This document shows positions 46,345 through 55,926 of a stretch of 64,000 bases of DNA, one piece after another. The position numbers were made by a program, and so were the translations under genes. The DNA comes from Pedobacter sp. BAL39. GTDB lineage: Bacteria > Bacteroidota > Bacteroidia > Sphingobacteriales > Sphingobacteriaceae. The stretch spans positions 1 through 64,000 of the forward strand of contig NZ_ABCM01000009.1 in assembly GCF_000170795.1 (NCBI RefSeq). Reading direction: 5' to 3'. Every line of letters begins with the position of its first letter. Within the stretch, counting starts at the first letter, position 1. The notes beneath the pieces are model-generated. The model did not search any database. It had not been told where the DNA came from and was given only the letters and a program-made list of their open reading frames with translations.

Positions 46345-46527
46345 AAGTTATGATTATTGATTTTCATCTATTATGAATTGATTCCAACATAAATTAATCC
46401 AACAAAGCCTGCATCGCACAGACTGGAGAAGTTTTGACACAGACATGTGATAAAGACAGCGTATGATAAATACCAACGAGATGAATATATTCAATATATT
46501 TACGTTATCTATTAAAATCCACCTGAT

Positions 46528-47469
46528 ATGAAATCTTACCTGGCCCTCCCCCTCGCCCTGATGTTAGGCTGCAGTTCTGTAAAAAATGAAACAACGGCAC
46601 AGACCGACCATAAACTACTGAAAGATGTGGAAATACTTTCATCTGATGCCTACGAAGGTCGAAAAACCGGCACTAAGGGCGCAGAGATGAGCAGGGCTTA
46701 CCTTAGCAAAAGATTCGAGGAAATTGGCTTAAAACCCATTTCTGTATTGGGTGGATATGAGCAGCTGTTTTCTTTCAACAATAGCGCGGGCGAAAAAGTA
46801 TATGGCAAAAATATGCTGGCTTATATCCCGGGCAAAAGTGAAGAAATCATTGTAATTTCTGCACATTATGATCACATTGGCATCATCAACAATGAGGTGT
46901 ATAATGGAGCTGACGACAATGCATCAGGCGTGGCTGGCCTACTTAAAATTGCCGCTCATTTCAAAAAACAGCAACCCAATCACAGCATCATCATTGCCGC
47001 GTTCGACGCAGAAGAAATGGGTCTTCGCGGATCCAAAGCTTTTATTGCAGATCCTGCCGTCCCACTTACAAAAATCAGACTGAACATCAACATGGACATG
47101 ATCAGTCATAATGATAAAAACGAGCTTTATGCCTGTGGCACGTTTAAAAACCCGGGACTCAAAAAGTACTTCATTTTCAACAATAACCGGATAAAAGTGC
47201 TTTTCGGACATGATGACCCCGCCACAGGGCACGAAGACTGGACCAACCAAAGCGACCAGGGTTCATTCAATGCCGTTAATATCCCTTTTATTTACTTTGG
47301 CGTGGAGGACCATAAAGACTATCACAAAGCTACAGACGAATATAAAAACATCAATGAAACCTTCTTCAACGATGCTGTATCTGCCATATTGCAGGTGGCC
47401 AGCAACATTGATAAAGAGAGGGATATCCAACAGATTTTCCGGGAAAAGTTACAAATGAAAAAACAATAA
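46528..47469 (+). CDS. M28 family zinc peptidase, lipoprotein
   Basis: This is a 313-residue putative aminopeptidase. The N-terminus is a lipoprotein signal with lipobox LMLGC (Cys15). The zinc ligands of family M28 are visible: SAHYDHIG (His), NGADDNASG (Asp), FDAEEMGLRG (Glu-Glu) and a further Asp in NINMDM. It would release N-terminal amino acids from peptides at the cell envelope. Its stop lies 2 bases from the stop of the convergent S41 gene. Confidence 0.88.
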   Translation: MKSYLALPLALMLGCSSVKNETTAQTDHKLLKDVEILSSDAYEGRKTGTKGAEMSRAYLSKRFEEIGLKPISVLGGYEQLFSFNNSAGEKVYGKNMLAYIPGKSEEIIVISAHYDHIGIINNEVYNGADDNASGVAGLLKIAAHFKKQQPNHSIIIAAFDAEEMGLRGSKAFIADPAVPLTKIRLNINMDMISHNDKNELYACGTFKNPGLKKYFIFNNNRIKVLFGHDDPATGHEDWTNQSDQGSFNAVNIPFIYFGVEDHKDYHKATDEYKNINETFFNDAVSAILQVASNIDKERDIQQIFREKLQMKKQ

Positions 47470-47471
47470 GA

Positions 47472-49082
47472 CTAGTTCCTGATGTTGTGCCTGGTTTCGA
47501 TCATTCCCTTGAAACTACGATCCTCAGACACGCCCTCAAGTACTTTACTCGACGCAGCTTTAGATTTTATCCCTGAAATACTCATCAATGCATTTTTTGA
47601 AACCACACCTGTCGCTCTTGAGCCTGGTGCCAACACTTTAATTGCGGCCGCCAGGTATTCATCTGACGGATTTCCAAAATCAAAATCACCATAATCGTAG
47701 CCCGCATCTACATCCGGGGTAAAACCACTATAATAGTTACCCTCACCAAGGGAATTTTTCACTTCAAACATCGCATACAACACATCGTATCTGTTTTCTA
47801 TACGTATCGGAAAAAATCCTACTGGTTTCCCATAAGTCTGCTCTCCTACCAGCTTCACGTTCATCTTTGGCTTCAGGCTATTGATCAACATTTCGCTGGA
47901 CGAAGCAGTACCGCCACTTACGATAAATACCACATTCTGAACCGTTGTTAACCCAGCCACCTTTTTAAACGGCCGCGTATTTCCGGTTACTGAATAGTCA
48001 ATATCAGCAAAAGTCAACATTTTACCGTTCTCATATTGAATGACATCATTGGCATCTGTAAAGGGCTGATGCGAAAGGATGGTTGCATCAGTAGATTTCC
48101 TGTTTTTGAGTTTGTTATTGTAATGCTCAACATACATCGTCCCGGTAGTACCTTCCGGGGCGATTAAATTCGCGAGGTGCTCGGCTGTACTGATATACCC
48201 ACCACCATTGTACCGCAGGTCAACAATCAGGTCAGTAACGTTTTTGACTTTAAAATCGTTAAAGATATTGGTTAGCTCCTCTTCAGAGTTCTCCGCATTT
48301 GAAAAACGGGCATAAGCCACATAACCGATAGTTTTGCCACTTACGGTAAGCACATTCGTTTTATAGATCGGACTGCTCTTATAAGAAGTTTTATTGAGTG
48401 TTACTTTGAAACTACTTCCATCGGTACGCACCCCTTCAAGATACAAAGTGTTCGGATCTCCATAGATGGTAGAATTGATTACCGTACGTTCTCTATCAAA
48501 ATCACCTCCAATAGCGGTAGTGTTGATCTTTGTGATGTAAGCACCGCGCGTTAATCCATTTCGGTCTGCAGGAGAGTTCTGGCTCACGGCTAGTATAAAC
48601 AGCTTATAGGTGATATTGTCCTCAGTGACCGGACTTATGGCGTAGATACCTACATCATTTCCATTACCTTCCAGATCCACAGATGCCCGGGTCAAAGGAA
48701 CGGCACCTGTAGCTGCAGGATTTCGGTCACGGATGTCTTCTATATAGGAATACTTGGTGGAATTACTGGCACTCAGGTAATCCGCAGAACCACTGACTTT
48801 TGCAATATTGATCAGGTTGGTCTCATAATTTAAAATGTCGGTTCCCGCTTTGGTAAACTGCCGTGGATTATAGGCATCATAGCTCGGCAATGATTCATTC
48901 CAGAAGTAAACTTCCTTAGCATATAGGAACAGTGAATCGTTGGTCAGCGCTACACGATCGGTAGTACTGGTCTGCGTTGTATTTTCCGCATCTGGAGTGG
49001 ACTTATTCTTTTTACAGGAAGTCAGGGAAACAGTCACACTTAACGCCAGGGAGAGCATGACAAAACGATTTATACTTTTCAT
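47472..49082 (-). CDS. S41 family C-terminal processing peptidase, lipoprotein
   Basis: This 536-residue serine protease has a lipoprotein signal with LTSCKKN (Cys23). A PDZ-like domain is at about residues 140-235. The catalytic part contains VDLRYNGGGYISTAEHLANL (about 285-304), the Ser in SGGTASSSEMLINSLK (about 390-405) and Lys in TYGKPVGFF (about 420). The Ser-Lys dyad marks Tsp/CtpA-like enzymes. It would process periplasmic proteins. Convergent with the M28 gene, with no space for separate terminators. Confidence 0.88.
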   Translation of the reverse strand: MKSINRFVMLSLALSVTVSLTSCKKNKSTPDAENTTQTSTTDRVALTNDSLFLYAKEVYFWNESLPSYDAYNPRQFTKAGTDILNYETNLINIAKVSGSADYLSASNSTKYSYIEDIRDRNPAATGAVPLTRASVDLEGNGNDVGIYAISPVTEDNITYKLFILAVSQNSPADRNGLTRGAYITKINTTAIGGDFDRERTVINSTIYGDPNTLYLEGVRTDGSSFKVTLNKTSYKSSPIYKTNVLTVSGKTIGYVAYARFSNAENSEEELTNIFNDFKVKNVTDLIVDLRYNGGGYISTAEHLANLIAPEGTTGTMYVEHYNNKLKNRKSTDATILSHQPFTDANDVIQYENGKMLTFADIDYSVTGNTRPFKKVAGLTTVQNVVFIVSGGTASSSEMLINSLKPKMNVKLVGEQTYGKPVGFFPIRIENRYDVLYAMFEVKNSLGEGNYYSGFTPDVDAGYDYGDFDFGNPSDEYLAAAIKVLAPGSRATGVVSKNALMSISGIKSKAASSKVLEGVSEDRSFKGMIETRHNIRN

Positions 49083-49118
49083 TTACAATAAATTACGATG
49101 ATATTAACGCATTAATGG

Positions 49119-49727
49119 TTACAATAGTTTATCAACGCTAAAAAAATCGATCCCCGCTGATCCAGCGCAAATGCGGTCGTTTTCAGTGTGGCCAATCAGC
49201 ACTACTTCTTCGGGCCTGAAATTATGCTTTTCCATGATCAATTCCAAGCCTTTGGGATCTGGTTTTGGAGCGGACTCTTCCGCAAAATAAACCACCAGGT
49301 TCTTTTCCAGTCCATTCCATTCGACCTGTCTTATTTTATTCAACTGCATCTGTGGGTGACCATCAGCAAATAGAAAAAGTTGTTTTGCCTGTCCGACAAT
49401 TTCCTGCAGCAGGTTCAGCACACCTTTATATATCAGGAGTTTCAAAGGCAAGCGTGCATTCTGCAGTAGTAGGTCAAAGTTCAGCTTATATTTTAGGGGG
49501 ATATCAAACTTTTCAGCGGTACGTTCAAAGATACCCTCCGCTCCCTCTTCCAGATAAGCAGACTGCATGAAGGCCACGATTTCCGCGGCGTTGATCTGCT
49601 CGCCATATTCGATGAACTGGGCAAAAAGATAATATACCTGCAACAGGTAGTCTTTTTCGGGATACAGCACATTGTCGAGATCAAAGACAAATGCCCGCTT
49701 CTCACTTAGTATAGATTGAAAATCCAT
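49119..49727 (-). CDS. HAD superfamily hydrolase
   Basis: This 202-residue protein has HAD motif I FVFDLDNVLYPEKDYL with the nucleophile Asp16. Motif II (FADGHPQMQ) and motif III (KPDPKGLELIMEK), with the final acidic motif at VVLIGHTENDRICAG, follow. The helical cap is short. It resembles sugar-phosphate or pyrimidine nucleotidase-type HADs, but the substrate is unknown. Together with the two upstream genes it forms a compact unit: lolD, a pre-ATP-grasp protein, then this gene, with gaps of 13 and 26 bases. Confidence 0.8.
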   Translation of the reverse strand: MDFQSILSEKRAFVFDLDNVLYPEKDYLLQVYYLFAQFIEYGEQINAAEIVAFMQSAYLEEGAEGIFERTAEKFDIPLKYKLNFDLLLQNARLPLKLLIYKGVLNLLQEIVGQAKQLFLFADGHPQMQLNKIRQVEWNGLEKNLVVYFAEESAPKPDPKGLELIMEKHNFRPEEVVLIGHTENDRICAGSAGIDFFSVDKLL

Positions 49728-49753
49728 GATGGTATTTTTGGATGATGCGATTT

Positions 49754-50251
49754 TTAATCGCCGATAGTATACAATACAGGGCGGATCCCTGTTGAGGTTT
49801 CCAGCAGGTGAAAAACACCATTCAGCCGTTCGGAATGTTCAATAACGGGAACCTTCCCTGCCTGAGCAGCATACAAGAGCTGTCCCTCCTGATATACTGC
49901 CCATGCAGCTACAGTTTGTGTTCCTTCCTGCAGCAATTCCGGCAGAACAGACATCTCCGGTAAAAGCACGCGAATGCCAAATTCTTCAAAGAGCACCATC
50001 GACCTGGATACAGCCGCAACTTCAAAATAATGGATGGGTATCAGTAGCTCTACCTGGCGATCCAGGCAGACATTCAGCAGCTGATGTGCGGTAATGTCAT
50101 CGTTCCGTTCTCCAAACGAGATCATGGTATACGCGGCTGAAGCAAAAGAGGGTACGTCTCCGTAGTCGCCTAAAATGACCTGATCCTGAGAAAAAGCCTT
50201 AATGAGCTTAAATGCGGCTGCAGACTTGCCTCCGGTAATTAGTATTTTCAT
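49754..50251 (-). CDS. Stand-alone pre-ATP-grasp-like protein
   Basis: This 165-residue protein begins MKILITGGKSAAAFKLIKAF and contains an alpha/beta domain (about 1-115) like the PylC/CarB-type pre-ATP-grasp Rossmann domain. The ATP-grasp domain that normally follows is absent. Residues 115-165 (TVAAWAVYQEGQLLYAAQAG and on) do not resemble it. It lies between lolD and a HAD hydrolase and is probably cotranscribed with both. The function is unknown; a degenerate or ligand-sensing role is possible. Confidence 0.55.
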   Translation of the reverse strand: MKILITGGKSAAAFKLIKAFSQDQVILGDYGDVPSFASAAYTMISFGERNDDITAHQLLNVCLDRQVELLIPIHYFEVAAVSRSMVLFEEFGIRVLLPEMSVLPELLQEGTQTVAAWAVYQEGQLLYAAQAGKVPVIEHSERLNGVFHLLETSTGIRPVLYTIGD

Positions 50252-50264
50252 TGGGTACTATATA

Positions 50265-50915
50265 TTATATGATGAGGCCATCCTTCATTGTCACCACACG
50301 ATCGCTGATCTGAGCCAGGTCTTCATTATGTGTGACGATGATAAATGTCTGTTTAAAGTTGTCGCGAAGGGTTATAAAAAACTCATGGAGTGCATTTGCA
50401 TTTGCAGAGTCCAGATTTCCCGACGGTTCATCAGCAAGGATGATGGAAGGGCTGTTGATCAGTGCTCTTGCGACAGCAATCCGCTGCTGTTCACCGCCGG
50501 ACAATTCGTTAGGTTTATGCATCGCACGGTCTTTCAATCCGAGCAAATCGAGCAATTCCAACGCCCGCAGTTCAGCCTGTCTCTTGCTTGTCTTGGCAAT
50601 GAATGCCGGAATACAAATATTTTCTAACGCTGTAAACTCGGGAAGTAAATGGTGGAATTGGAACACAAATCCAATATTTTTGTTACGAAAGACACTTAAT
50701 AATTCTCCTGACAGTTTACTGACTTTCGTCCCATTTAGCTCCACGATGCCCTCATCGGGCTTGTCTAAAGTACCCAAAATATGTAGTAAAGTGCTCTTAC
50801 CGGCACCTGAGGCACCTATAATACTCACGACCTCCCCTTTCTGGACTTCAAAATCGACTCCCTTAAGGATGGGTAAACTCCCATAAGCCTTCTTAATACC
50901 TGTTGCTTTCAGCAT
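50265..50915 (-). CDS. ABC transporter ATP-binding protein, LolD-like
   Basis: This 216-residue ATPase has Walker [10 protein letters not shown] (about residues 36-44), signature [15 protein letters not shown] (about 140-155) and Walker [13 protein letters not shown] (about 160-171). LolD-type ATPases drive LolCE to release lipoproteins, but MacB-like roles are also possible. No permease gene is adjacent. I use ATG 50915; a longer frame exists upstream but overlaps the divergent sucC promoter and is not conserved sequence. The -7 box is just 5 bases before this ATG. Confidence 0.88.
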   Translation of the reverse strand: MLKATGIKKAYGSLPILKGVDFEVQKGEVVSIIGASGAGKSTLLHILGTLDKPDEGIVELNGTKVSKLSGELLSVFRNKNIGFVFQFHHLLPEFTALENICIPAFIAKTSKRQAELRALELLDLLGLKDRAMHKPNELSGGEQQRIAVARALINSPSIILADEPSGNLDSANANALHEFFITLRDNFKQTFIIVTHNEDLAQISDRVVTMKDGLII

Positions 50916-50920
50916 AAATG

Positions 50921-50962
50921 CAAACTTACTGTTTTTAAAACCAATCTGAAATTGTAGATTTG
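50921..50962. promoter_or_regulatory. Divergent promoters of lolD-like gene and sucC
   Basis: The minus strand has TAAGTTTG (50928-50921) for the LolD-like gene, 5 bases before its ATG. The plus strand has TAGATTTG (50955-50962) for sucC, 18 bases before its ATG, with TTTT (50932-50935) 19 bases upstream. Both -7 boxes match the consensus exactly. Confidence 0.55.
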
Positions 50963-50980
50963 GACAAAATATTTCAGCAA

Positions 50981-52171
50981 ATGAATATCCACGAATACCA
51001 AGGTAAAGAAATTCTGAAAAGTTTCGGTGTAGCTGTGCAAGAAGGCATTGTTGCCGAAACTGTTGACCAGGCTGTAGAAGCAGCAAAAAAAATGAAAACT
51101 GACTTCAATTCTGATTGGGTTGTGATCAAAGCACAGATCCACGCAGGAGGTAGAGGTAAAGGCGGCGGCGTAAAGCTGGCGAAGAACCTGGATGAAGTCA
51201 AGGAAAGAGCAACCGCTATTTTAGGTATGCAATTGGTGACGCCACAGACAGGACCAGAAGGAAAAAAGGTTAACAAAGTATTGGTAGCACAGGACGTTTA
51301 CTATCCTGGTGCATCCGAAACGAAAGAGTTCTATGTGAGTGTACTTTTAAACCGTGCAAACGGCCGTAACATCATCATGTATTCTACCGAAGGTGGAATG
51401 GACATTGAGGAAGTTGCAGAGAAAACACCTCATTTGATATTTAAAGAAGAGATCGATCCTAAGGTAGGCCTTCAAGGCTTCCAGGCACGTAAAGTAGCCT
51501 TTAACCTTGGACTGAGCGGCGCAGCTTTCAAAGAGATGGTAAAATTTGTTACCGCACTTTACAAGGCTTACGACAGTACAGATTCTTCGATGTTCGAAAT
51601 CAACCCTGTATTGAAAACTTCTGATGACAAAATCATCGCTGTTGATGCTAAGGTGGATTTAGATGAAAATGCACTTTACCGTCATCCGGACTACGCAGCG
51701 ATGCGCGACAAACTGGAAGAAGATCCTACAGATGTAGAAGCAAGTGAATCCAACCTTAACTATGTTAAACTAGACGGAAACGTTGGTTGCATGGTAAACG
51801 GTGCAGGTCTTGCAATGGCCACCATGGACATCATCAAAATTGCAGGTGGTGAGCCGGCTAACTTCCTGGACGTTGGGGGTACAGCAAATGCACAAACTGT
51901 AAAAGCTGGCTTCAACATCATCCTTAAAGATCCTAACGTAAAAGCAATCCTCATCAATATCTTCGGTGGTATTGTTCGTTGTGACCGCGTTGCGCAAGGT
52001 GTAATTGATGCCTACAAAGAGATCGGTAATATCCCTGTTCCAATCATTTGTCGTCTTCAGGGTACCAACGCTGCTGAAGCAAAACAACTGATCGATGATT
52101 CAGGATTAAAGGTATATTCTGCCATTGCATTGAAAGATGCGGCTAACCTGGTTACTGAGGTACTGGCGTAG
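50981..52171 (+). CDS. sucC: Succinate-CoA ligase (ADP-forming), beta subunit
   Basis: This is a 396-residue ATP-grasp subunit of the TCA-cycle enzyme that makes succinate and ATP from succinyl-CoA. It starts [16 protein letters not shown], as in the family, and contains [14 protein letters not shown] in the nucleotide-binding region, [10 protein letters not shown] and a C-terminal flavodoxin-like domain ([10 protein letters not shown]). The start is ATG 50981. The alpha subunit gene sucD is not next to it, unlike in many bacteria. Confidence 0.95.
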   Translation: MNIHEYQGKEILKSFGVAVQEGIVAETVDQAVEAAKKMKTDFNSDWVVIKAQIHAGGRGKGGGVKLAKNLDEVKERATAILGMQLVTPQTGPEGKKVNKVLVAQDVYYPGASETKEFYVSVLLNRANGRNIIMYSTEGGMDIEEVAEKTPHLIFKEEIDPKVGLQGFQARKVAFNLGLSGAAFKEMVKFVTALYKAYDSTDSSMFEINPVLKTSDDKIIAVDAKVDLDENALYRHPDYAAMRDKLEEDPTDVEASESNLNYVKLDGNVGCMVNGAGLAMATMDIIKIAGGEPANFLDVGGTANAQTVKAGFNIILKDPNVKAILINIFGGIVRCDRVAQGVIDAYKEIGNIPVPIICRLQGTNAAEAKQLIDDSGLKVYSAIALKDAANLVTEVLA

Positions 52172-52188
52172 TATCAATTTTCTTAAAG

Positions 52189-52226
52189 AAAAGGGCCAAT
52201 TGTTCAAACAATTGGCCCTTTTTATT
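52189..52226 (+). terminator. Terminator of sucC
   Basis: A long stem (AAAAGGGCCAATTG against its reverse complement up to 52222) is followed by TTTTTA. Confidence 0.85.
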
Positions 52227-52287
52227 TTCAATCCATCCCAGATAAAACTCGTCATTCCATTATTGCCCGACAGTTATTAAAAGACAT

Positions 52288-52327
52288 AAAAAAAGCAGCC
52301 TCCGATCATCCAATCGGAGGCTGCTTT
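52288..52327 (-). terminator. Terminator hairpin facing left
   Basis: AAAGCAGCCTCCGAT (52292-52306) pairs exactly with 52313-52327 around CATCCA. On the minus strand its end is followed by TTTTTTT. It would end transcripts from the histidine kinase gene, about 380 bases upstream. Confidence 0.75.
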
Positions 52328-52703
52328 AACCAAATATAAATTAAACGAGCAATACAAATATAGAGTTAAAAACCAAAAAACACAATTTATTTTTGATAAA
52401 ATTCAACATAAAGCAATAAATAACGATAGATAATTCAAAAAACCATACTTAAAATACATAAAACAACAATAAAACGACTTATAAATCACATAAAAACACA
52501 TAAAACACGTAAAAACAAGCAATTAAAACTAAAAAACAATATAATTTCATAATAAAAACAAAATAAATCGACAAAAAAACCAATAAATACAAAAAAAAGA
52601 CCAAAAAAAAACCAATATACCCATCGCAACTGATGAATAGTAAGGTCATGCTAATTACTGGAGATACAATAAATATGACGGAAGATAGCAGAACTTGGAG
52701 GGT
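52328..52703 (-). other. U-rich, G-poor transcribed tail of the histidine kinase gene
   Basis: On the plus strand bases 52331-52610 are mostly A with only about a dozen G, and CACATAAAA-like words recur near 52487-52515. On the minus strand the stretch is T-rich and ends in a strong terminator, so it is probably a long U-rich 3' UTR. It contains two minus-strand micro-ORFs (52479-52550 and 52341-52409) encoding hydrophobic peptides of 23 and 22 residues; these may be chance. Confidence 0.4.
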
Positions 52704-54038
52704 TTAGACACCTTCTAGGCGAAACGCCACTTGAAAGACAGATCCGGTACCCGAACGGCTCTCATACCAAATGGAACCTCCCTGCTGTTCTGTAAACTCT
52801 TTACATAGCAGCAATCCGAGGCCTATGCCTTTTTCATTATTGGTACCATAAGTCGCAGATGCCTTGAGGTTAAACAAAGTCTCCTGTTTATCCTTGGCGA
52901 TGCCGATTCCGTTATCGGAAATCACAATCACCCCATTGGATTCCCTGTACCTGGTAGAGATGACCACCTCTCCTCCTTCTGGTGTAAATTTCAAAGCGTT
53001 AGAGACCAGATTCCGCACCACCAGGTGCAACATATCATGATCAGCCATAATATTAAGCTGTCCTGCGGTTAATATGGCCAGCCGAATGCCCTTCTTAGCG
53101 GCGATAGACTTTTCCACCTTGAGCCAGTCCCTTAGGGTAGCATTGACATCCATGGGTTTCAATTTGATGCTCATACCGTTAAGCTGAGCTTTAGACCACG
53201 ACAAGAGGTTCATCAGCATCTCAGAAGTATCACGGGTGATCTGCAGCAACTGACCTTCAATCAGTTGTTTTTCTTCTTCTTCCAGGCCGATTCCGTTCAG
53301 AATTTCCAGATAACCTTGAATGGAACTCAAAGGCATCCTTACATCGTGTGCAACAATCGAAAACAAGCGGTCTTTTTCACTGTTTGAGGCCTCCAGCTCT
53401 GACTTCTGCAGTAAAATCTGTTCATTCTGCTCCCGAATAGCTTCATTGCGTTTTTCTACAGAAAGGCGCTCATGCTCATAATTTTTTCTCAGATAACTGA
53501 TGGAGAGAAAGATCAGTACAATGGTCACAAAGTAAGTCATGGCAAAATCAATGGCCCTGGTAGGCACATCTACATACAACATCGGGACCAGATGCGGATA
53601 TTTCAGCTCTATAAATATCAATGATAAGACGACTACAATATTCAAAGGAACCCAGATGATGTATTGTTTTTTCGGGATGATGGTGATCATCACAAATATC
53701 GAAAGTGCAAACAGCAGTGCATTAGGTCCATTGATACCTGAATTGTAGAAGTAATTATAAATGAAGGCCACATTATTGCCTATGCAAAACCAGGTAATGG
53801 CCGGCTGGGGCTTCCTTCTGATCTTCGAGTAATAATAGAGCACAAGGATCACAGCTGAAGACACCAGGCAAAGCCAGCCAAGTTCTGCCAAACCAATTGC
53901 AAAATTATAGGGTGCCTGCAATAAAAAGGCAATAAACGTAAACACACACACCGTATTGAATATGCGTTCTTCGAGCGTGAACTTATCCACTTCGCCTATT
54001 AATTTTTTCCAGATTGAAAGCTGTTTACCTGTTACCAC
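52704..54038 (-). CDS. Orphan membrane sensor histidine kinase
   Basis: This 444-residue protein has about six TM helices in residues 30-185, a coiled linker (about 190-220) and a kinase core. The H-box SIVAHDVRMPLSSIQGYLEIL holds the phosphorylated His, followed by an N-box near 330 and G boxes ISDNGIGIAKDKQE and KGIGLGLLLCK. It starts with GTG at 54038; no ATG is available upstream in frame. No response regulator lies beside it, so its partner is elsewhere. A hybrid receiver domain is absent. Confidence 0.88.
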   Translation of the reverse strand: MVTGKQLSIWKKLIGEVDKFTLEERIFNTVCVFTFIAFLLQAPYNFAIGLAELGWLCLVSSAVILVLYYYSKIRRKPQPAITWFCIGNNVAFIYNYFYNSGINGPNALLFALSIFVMITIIPKKQYIIWVPLNIVVVLSLIFIELKYPHLVPMLYVDVPTRAIDFAMTYFVTIVLIFLSISYLRKNYEHERLSVEKRNEAIREQNEQILLQKSELEASNSEKDRLFSIVAHDVRMPLSSIQGYLEILNGIGLEEEEKQLIEGQLLQITRDTSEMLMNLLSWSKAQLNGMSIKLKPMDVNATLRDWLKVEKSIAAKKGIRLAILTAGQLNIMADHDMLHLVVRNLVSNALKFTPEGGEVVISTRYRESNGVIVISDNGIGIAKDKQETLFNLKASATYGTNNEKGIGLGLLLCKEFTEQQGGSIWYESRSGTGSVFQVAFRLEGV

Positions 54039-54147
54039 CGTTATAGCATGAATTGGAATAACAAACTTAACATAATCCGGCGCATAAAAAAAAGAATATA
54101 CATCCGATATAAGGTATATTTAGCTATTAATTATTCCAATAAATCGC

Positions 54148-54155
54148 TATTTTTG
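54148..54155 (+). promoter_or_regulatory. -7 box of asnS
   Basis: TATTTTTG matches TAnnTTTG exactly, 20 bases before the start codon. No -33 match was found. Confidence 0.45.
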
Positions 54156-54175
54156 AGCCGCTCCACGATAAAATC

Positions 54176-55624
54176 ATGATAAAAAGAGAAAAAATAAAAA
54201 GCCTGCTGGAGACCGAAGAGTTCAACAGAGCAGTTAGAGTTATGGGTTGGGTACGGACTTTCCGCAACAACCAGTTTATCGCTATAAATGATGGTTCCTG
54301 CATGGGTAACATCCAGATTGTTGTTGATTTTAATCAAACTCCTGAGGAACTATTGAAAAGAATCACTACCGGCGCAGCCATTGCGGTTACCGGCGAGATC
54401 GTTGAATCTGTAGGTAAAGGCCAGCGTGTTGACATTAAAGCAACGGAGATTGAGATCCTTGGCGACAGTGATCCAGAGAAATTCCCTTTGCAGCCAAAAA
54501 AACACAGCCTGGAATTTCTGCGTGAGATTGCACACCTGCGTTTCCGCACGAATACTTTCAATGCAGTATTTAAGATCCGTCATGCCCTGGCCTTTGCCAT
54601 CCATAAATTTTACAACGAAAGAGGTTTTGTATACATGCATACTCCGGTGATCACGGCATCAGATGCCGAGGGTGCTGGTGAAATGTTCAAAGTTACTACA
54701 CTTGACTTCGACAACCCGCCACGTACTGACGATGGAAAAGTAGACTTCTCTGAGGATTTCTTCGCCAGAGCTACCAACCTCACCGTATCCGGACAACTGG
54801 AGGGCGAGCTGGCCGCTATGGCTTTTGGCCAGATTTACACCTTCGGACCTACCTTCAGGGCTGAAAATTCAAACACCACAAGGCACCTGGCAGAATTCTG
54901 GATGATTGAGCCGGAAATAGCATTTGCCGACCTGGAAGACAACATGCAACTGGCAGAAGACATGATGAAGTTTGTAATCAGCTATGCATTGGAAAACTGT
55001 AAGGAAGAGATTGACTTCCTCAACAACAGGTTACTGGAAGAAGAAAAATCAAAACCTCAAAATGAGCGTAGTGAGCTTTCCCTAATTGAAAAACTTAACT
55101 TCTGCCTGGACAACGACTTTGAGCGCCTGACTTATACAGAGGCTATTGCTATTTTAAGATCATCAAAACCGAATCAAAAGAAACAGTTTAAATACCTGAT
55201 TGACGAATGGGGAGCAGACTTGCAATCTGAACACGAGCGTTACCTGGTAGAAAAACACTTTAAAAAACCAGTGATCCTGACAGATTACCCTGCGGACATC
55301 AAATCATTCTACATGCGTCAGAACGAACCTGATTCCCAAGGTAGAAAAACCGTTGCCGCGATGGACATTCTGTTCCCTGGTATTGGCGAAATGATTGGCG
55401 GTTCGCAGCGTGAAGAGCGTCTTGACAAGCTGACTACAAGAATGGAGGAGCTGAACATCCCTCAGGACGAGCTGTGGTGGTATCTGGATACCAGAAGATT
55501 CGGATCGGCACCACACGCCGGATTCGGACTAGGCTTCGAGCGTTTAATCCTGTTTGTTACCGGCATGACCAACATCAGAGATGTTATTGCCTTCCCGCGT
55601 TTCCCTAGAAACGCAGAGTTTTAA
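54176..55624 (+). CDS. asnS: Asparaginyl-tRNA synthetase
   Basis: This 482-residue class II aminoacyl-tRNA synthetase charges tRNA-Asn. An N-terminal OB-fold anticodon-binding domain (about residues 15-115, [20 protein letters not shown]) precedes the class II core. Motif 2 is visible at [20 protein letters not shown] (about 225-244) and motif 3 at [15 protein letters not shown] near 445-459. An insertion between motifs 2 and 3 (about 280-350) is typical of bacterial AsnRS. Confidence 0.94.
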   Translation: MIKREKIKSLLETEEFNRAVRVMGWVRTFRNNQFIAINDGSCMGNIQIVVDFNQTPEELLKRITTGAAIAVTGEIVESVGKGQRVDIKATEIEILGDSDPEKFPLQPKKHSLEFLREIAHLRFRTNTFNAVFKIRHALAFAIHKFYNERGFVYMHTPVITASDAEGAGEMFKVTTLDFDNPPRTDDGKVDFSEDFFARATNLTVSGQLEGELAAMAFGQIYTFGPTFRAENSNTTRHLAEFWMIEPEIAFADLEDNMQLAEDMMKFVISYALENCKEEIDFLNNRLLEEEKSKPQNERSELSLIEKLNFCLDNDFERLTYTEAIAILRSSKPNQKKQFKYLIDEWGADLQSEHERYLVEKHFKKPVILTDYPADIKSFYMRQNEPDSQGRKTVAAMDILFPGIGEMIGGSQREERLDKLTTRMEELNIPQDELWWYLDTRRFGSAPHAGFGLGFERLILFVTGMTNIRDVIAFPRFPRNAEF

Positions 55625-55663
55625 TCATTTCAGCAGGATAATGCAAAAAAACTTACCCTATTC

Positions 55664-55698
55664 AACGAGGCTGCATAAATAACAAATGTAGCCTCGTT
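55664..55698 (+). terminator. Possible asnS terminator
   Basis: AACGAGGCT (55664-55672) pairs with AGCCTCGTT (55690-55698) across a 17-nt loop, followed by TCATT. The T run is weak. Confidence 0.45.
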
Positions 55699-55816
55699 TC
55701 ATTCTATATCGTAACAGCGCTTTCAACATCACCAAAAACACCAAACCTGTTATAATAAAAACAGACAATAACCTCAAACTCTTTTTATTGTTTGCGGAGA
55801 GAAAATGCTCGGTCAG

Positions 55817-55897
55817 AAAAACACAAGTTCCTTTGAAGACCTGCAAATGTTCGCCCCTTCAGCGAAAATTTGAGGATGAAAAGGAACTTGTGTTTTT
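55817..55897. repeat. 81-nt long inverted repeat with inner hairpin
   Basis: AAAAACACAAGTTCCTTT (55817-55834) and its exact reverse complement (55880-55897) form an 18-bp outer stem. Inside, TTCGC/GCGAA (55850-55854 with 55862-55866) and CAAAT/ATTTG (55844-55848 with 55868-55872) form a second stem. The outer ends are poly-A and poly-T, so it may be a bidirectional terminator or a structured RNA. Confidence 0.65.
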
Positions 55898-55926
55898 TTA
55901 GTATAAGAACTTTAGAACGGAGTCGT

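Larger units (their letters stand above)
55625..55926. other. Convergent intergenic region with two inverted repeats
   Basis: This 302-base region lies between asnS and the glutamate synthase-like gene. It contains a hairpin (55664-55672 with 55690-55698) after asnS, and an 81-nt structured repeat (55817-55897). Nothing else was found. Confidence 0.5.

Noticed and set aside
50916-51086. Longer N-terminus for the LolD-like gene
   Set aside because: The extra 57 codons overlap the divergent sucC promoter and coding start and do not resemble the ABC family; [12 protein letters not shown] is the natural start.
41349-53992. Possible DnaA-box-like words (TTATCCAC)
   Set aside because: Only two isolated occurrences are seen, inside lpdA and the histidine kinase, without clustering or an AT-rich unwinding region; no origin is supported.
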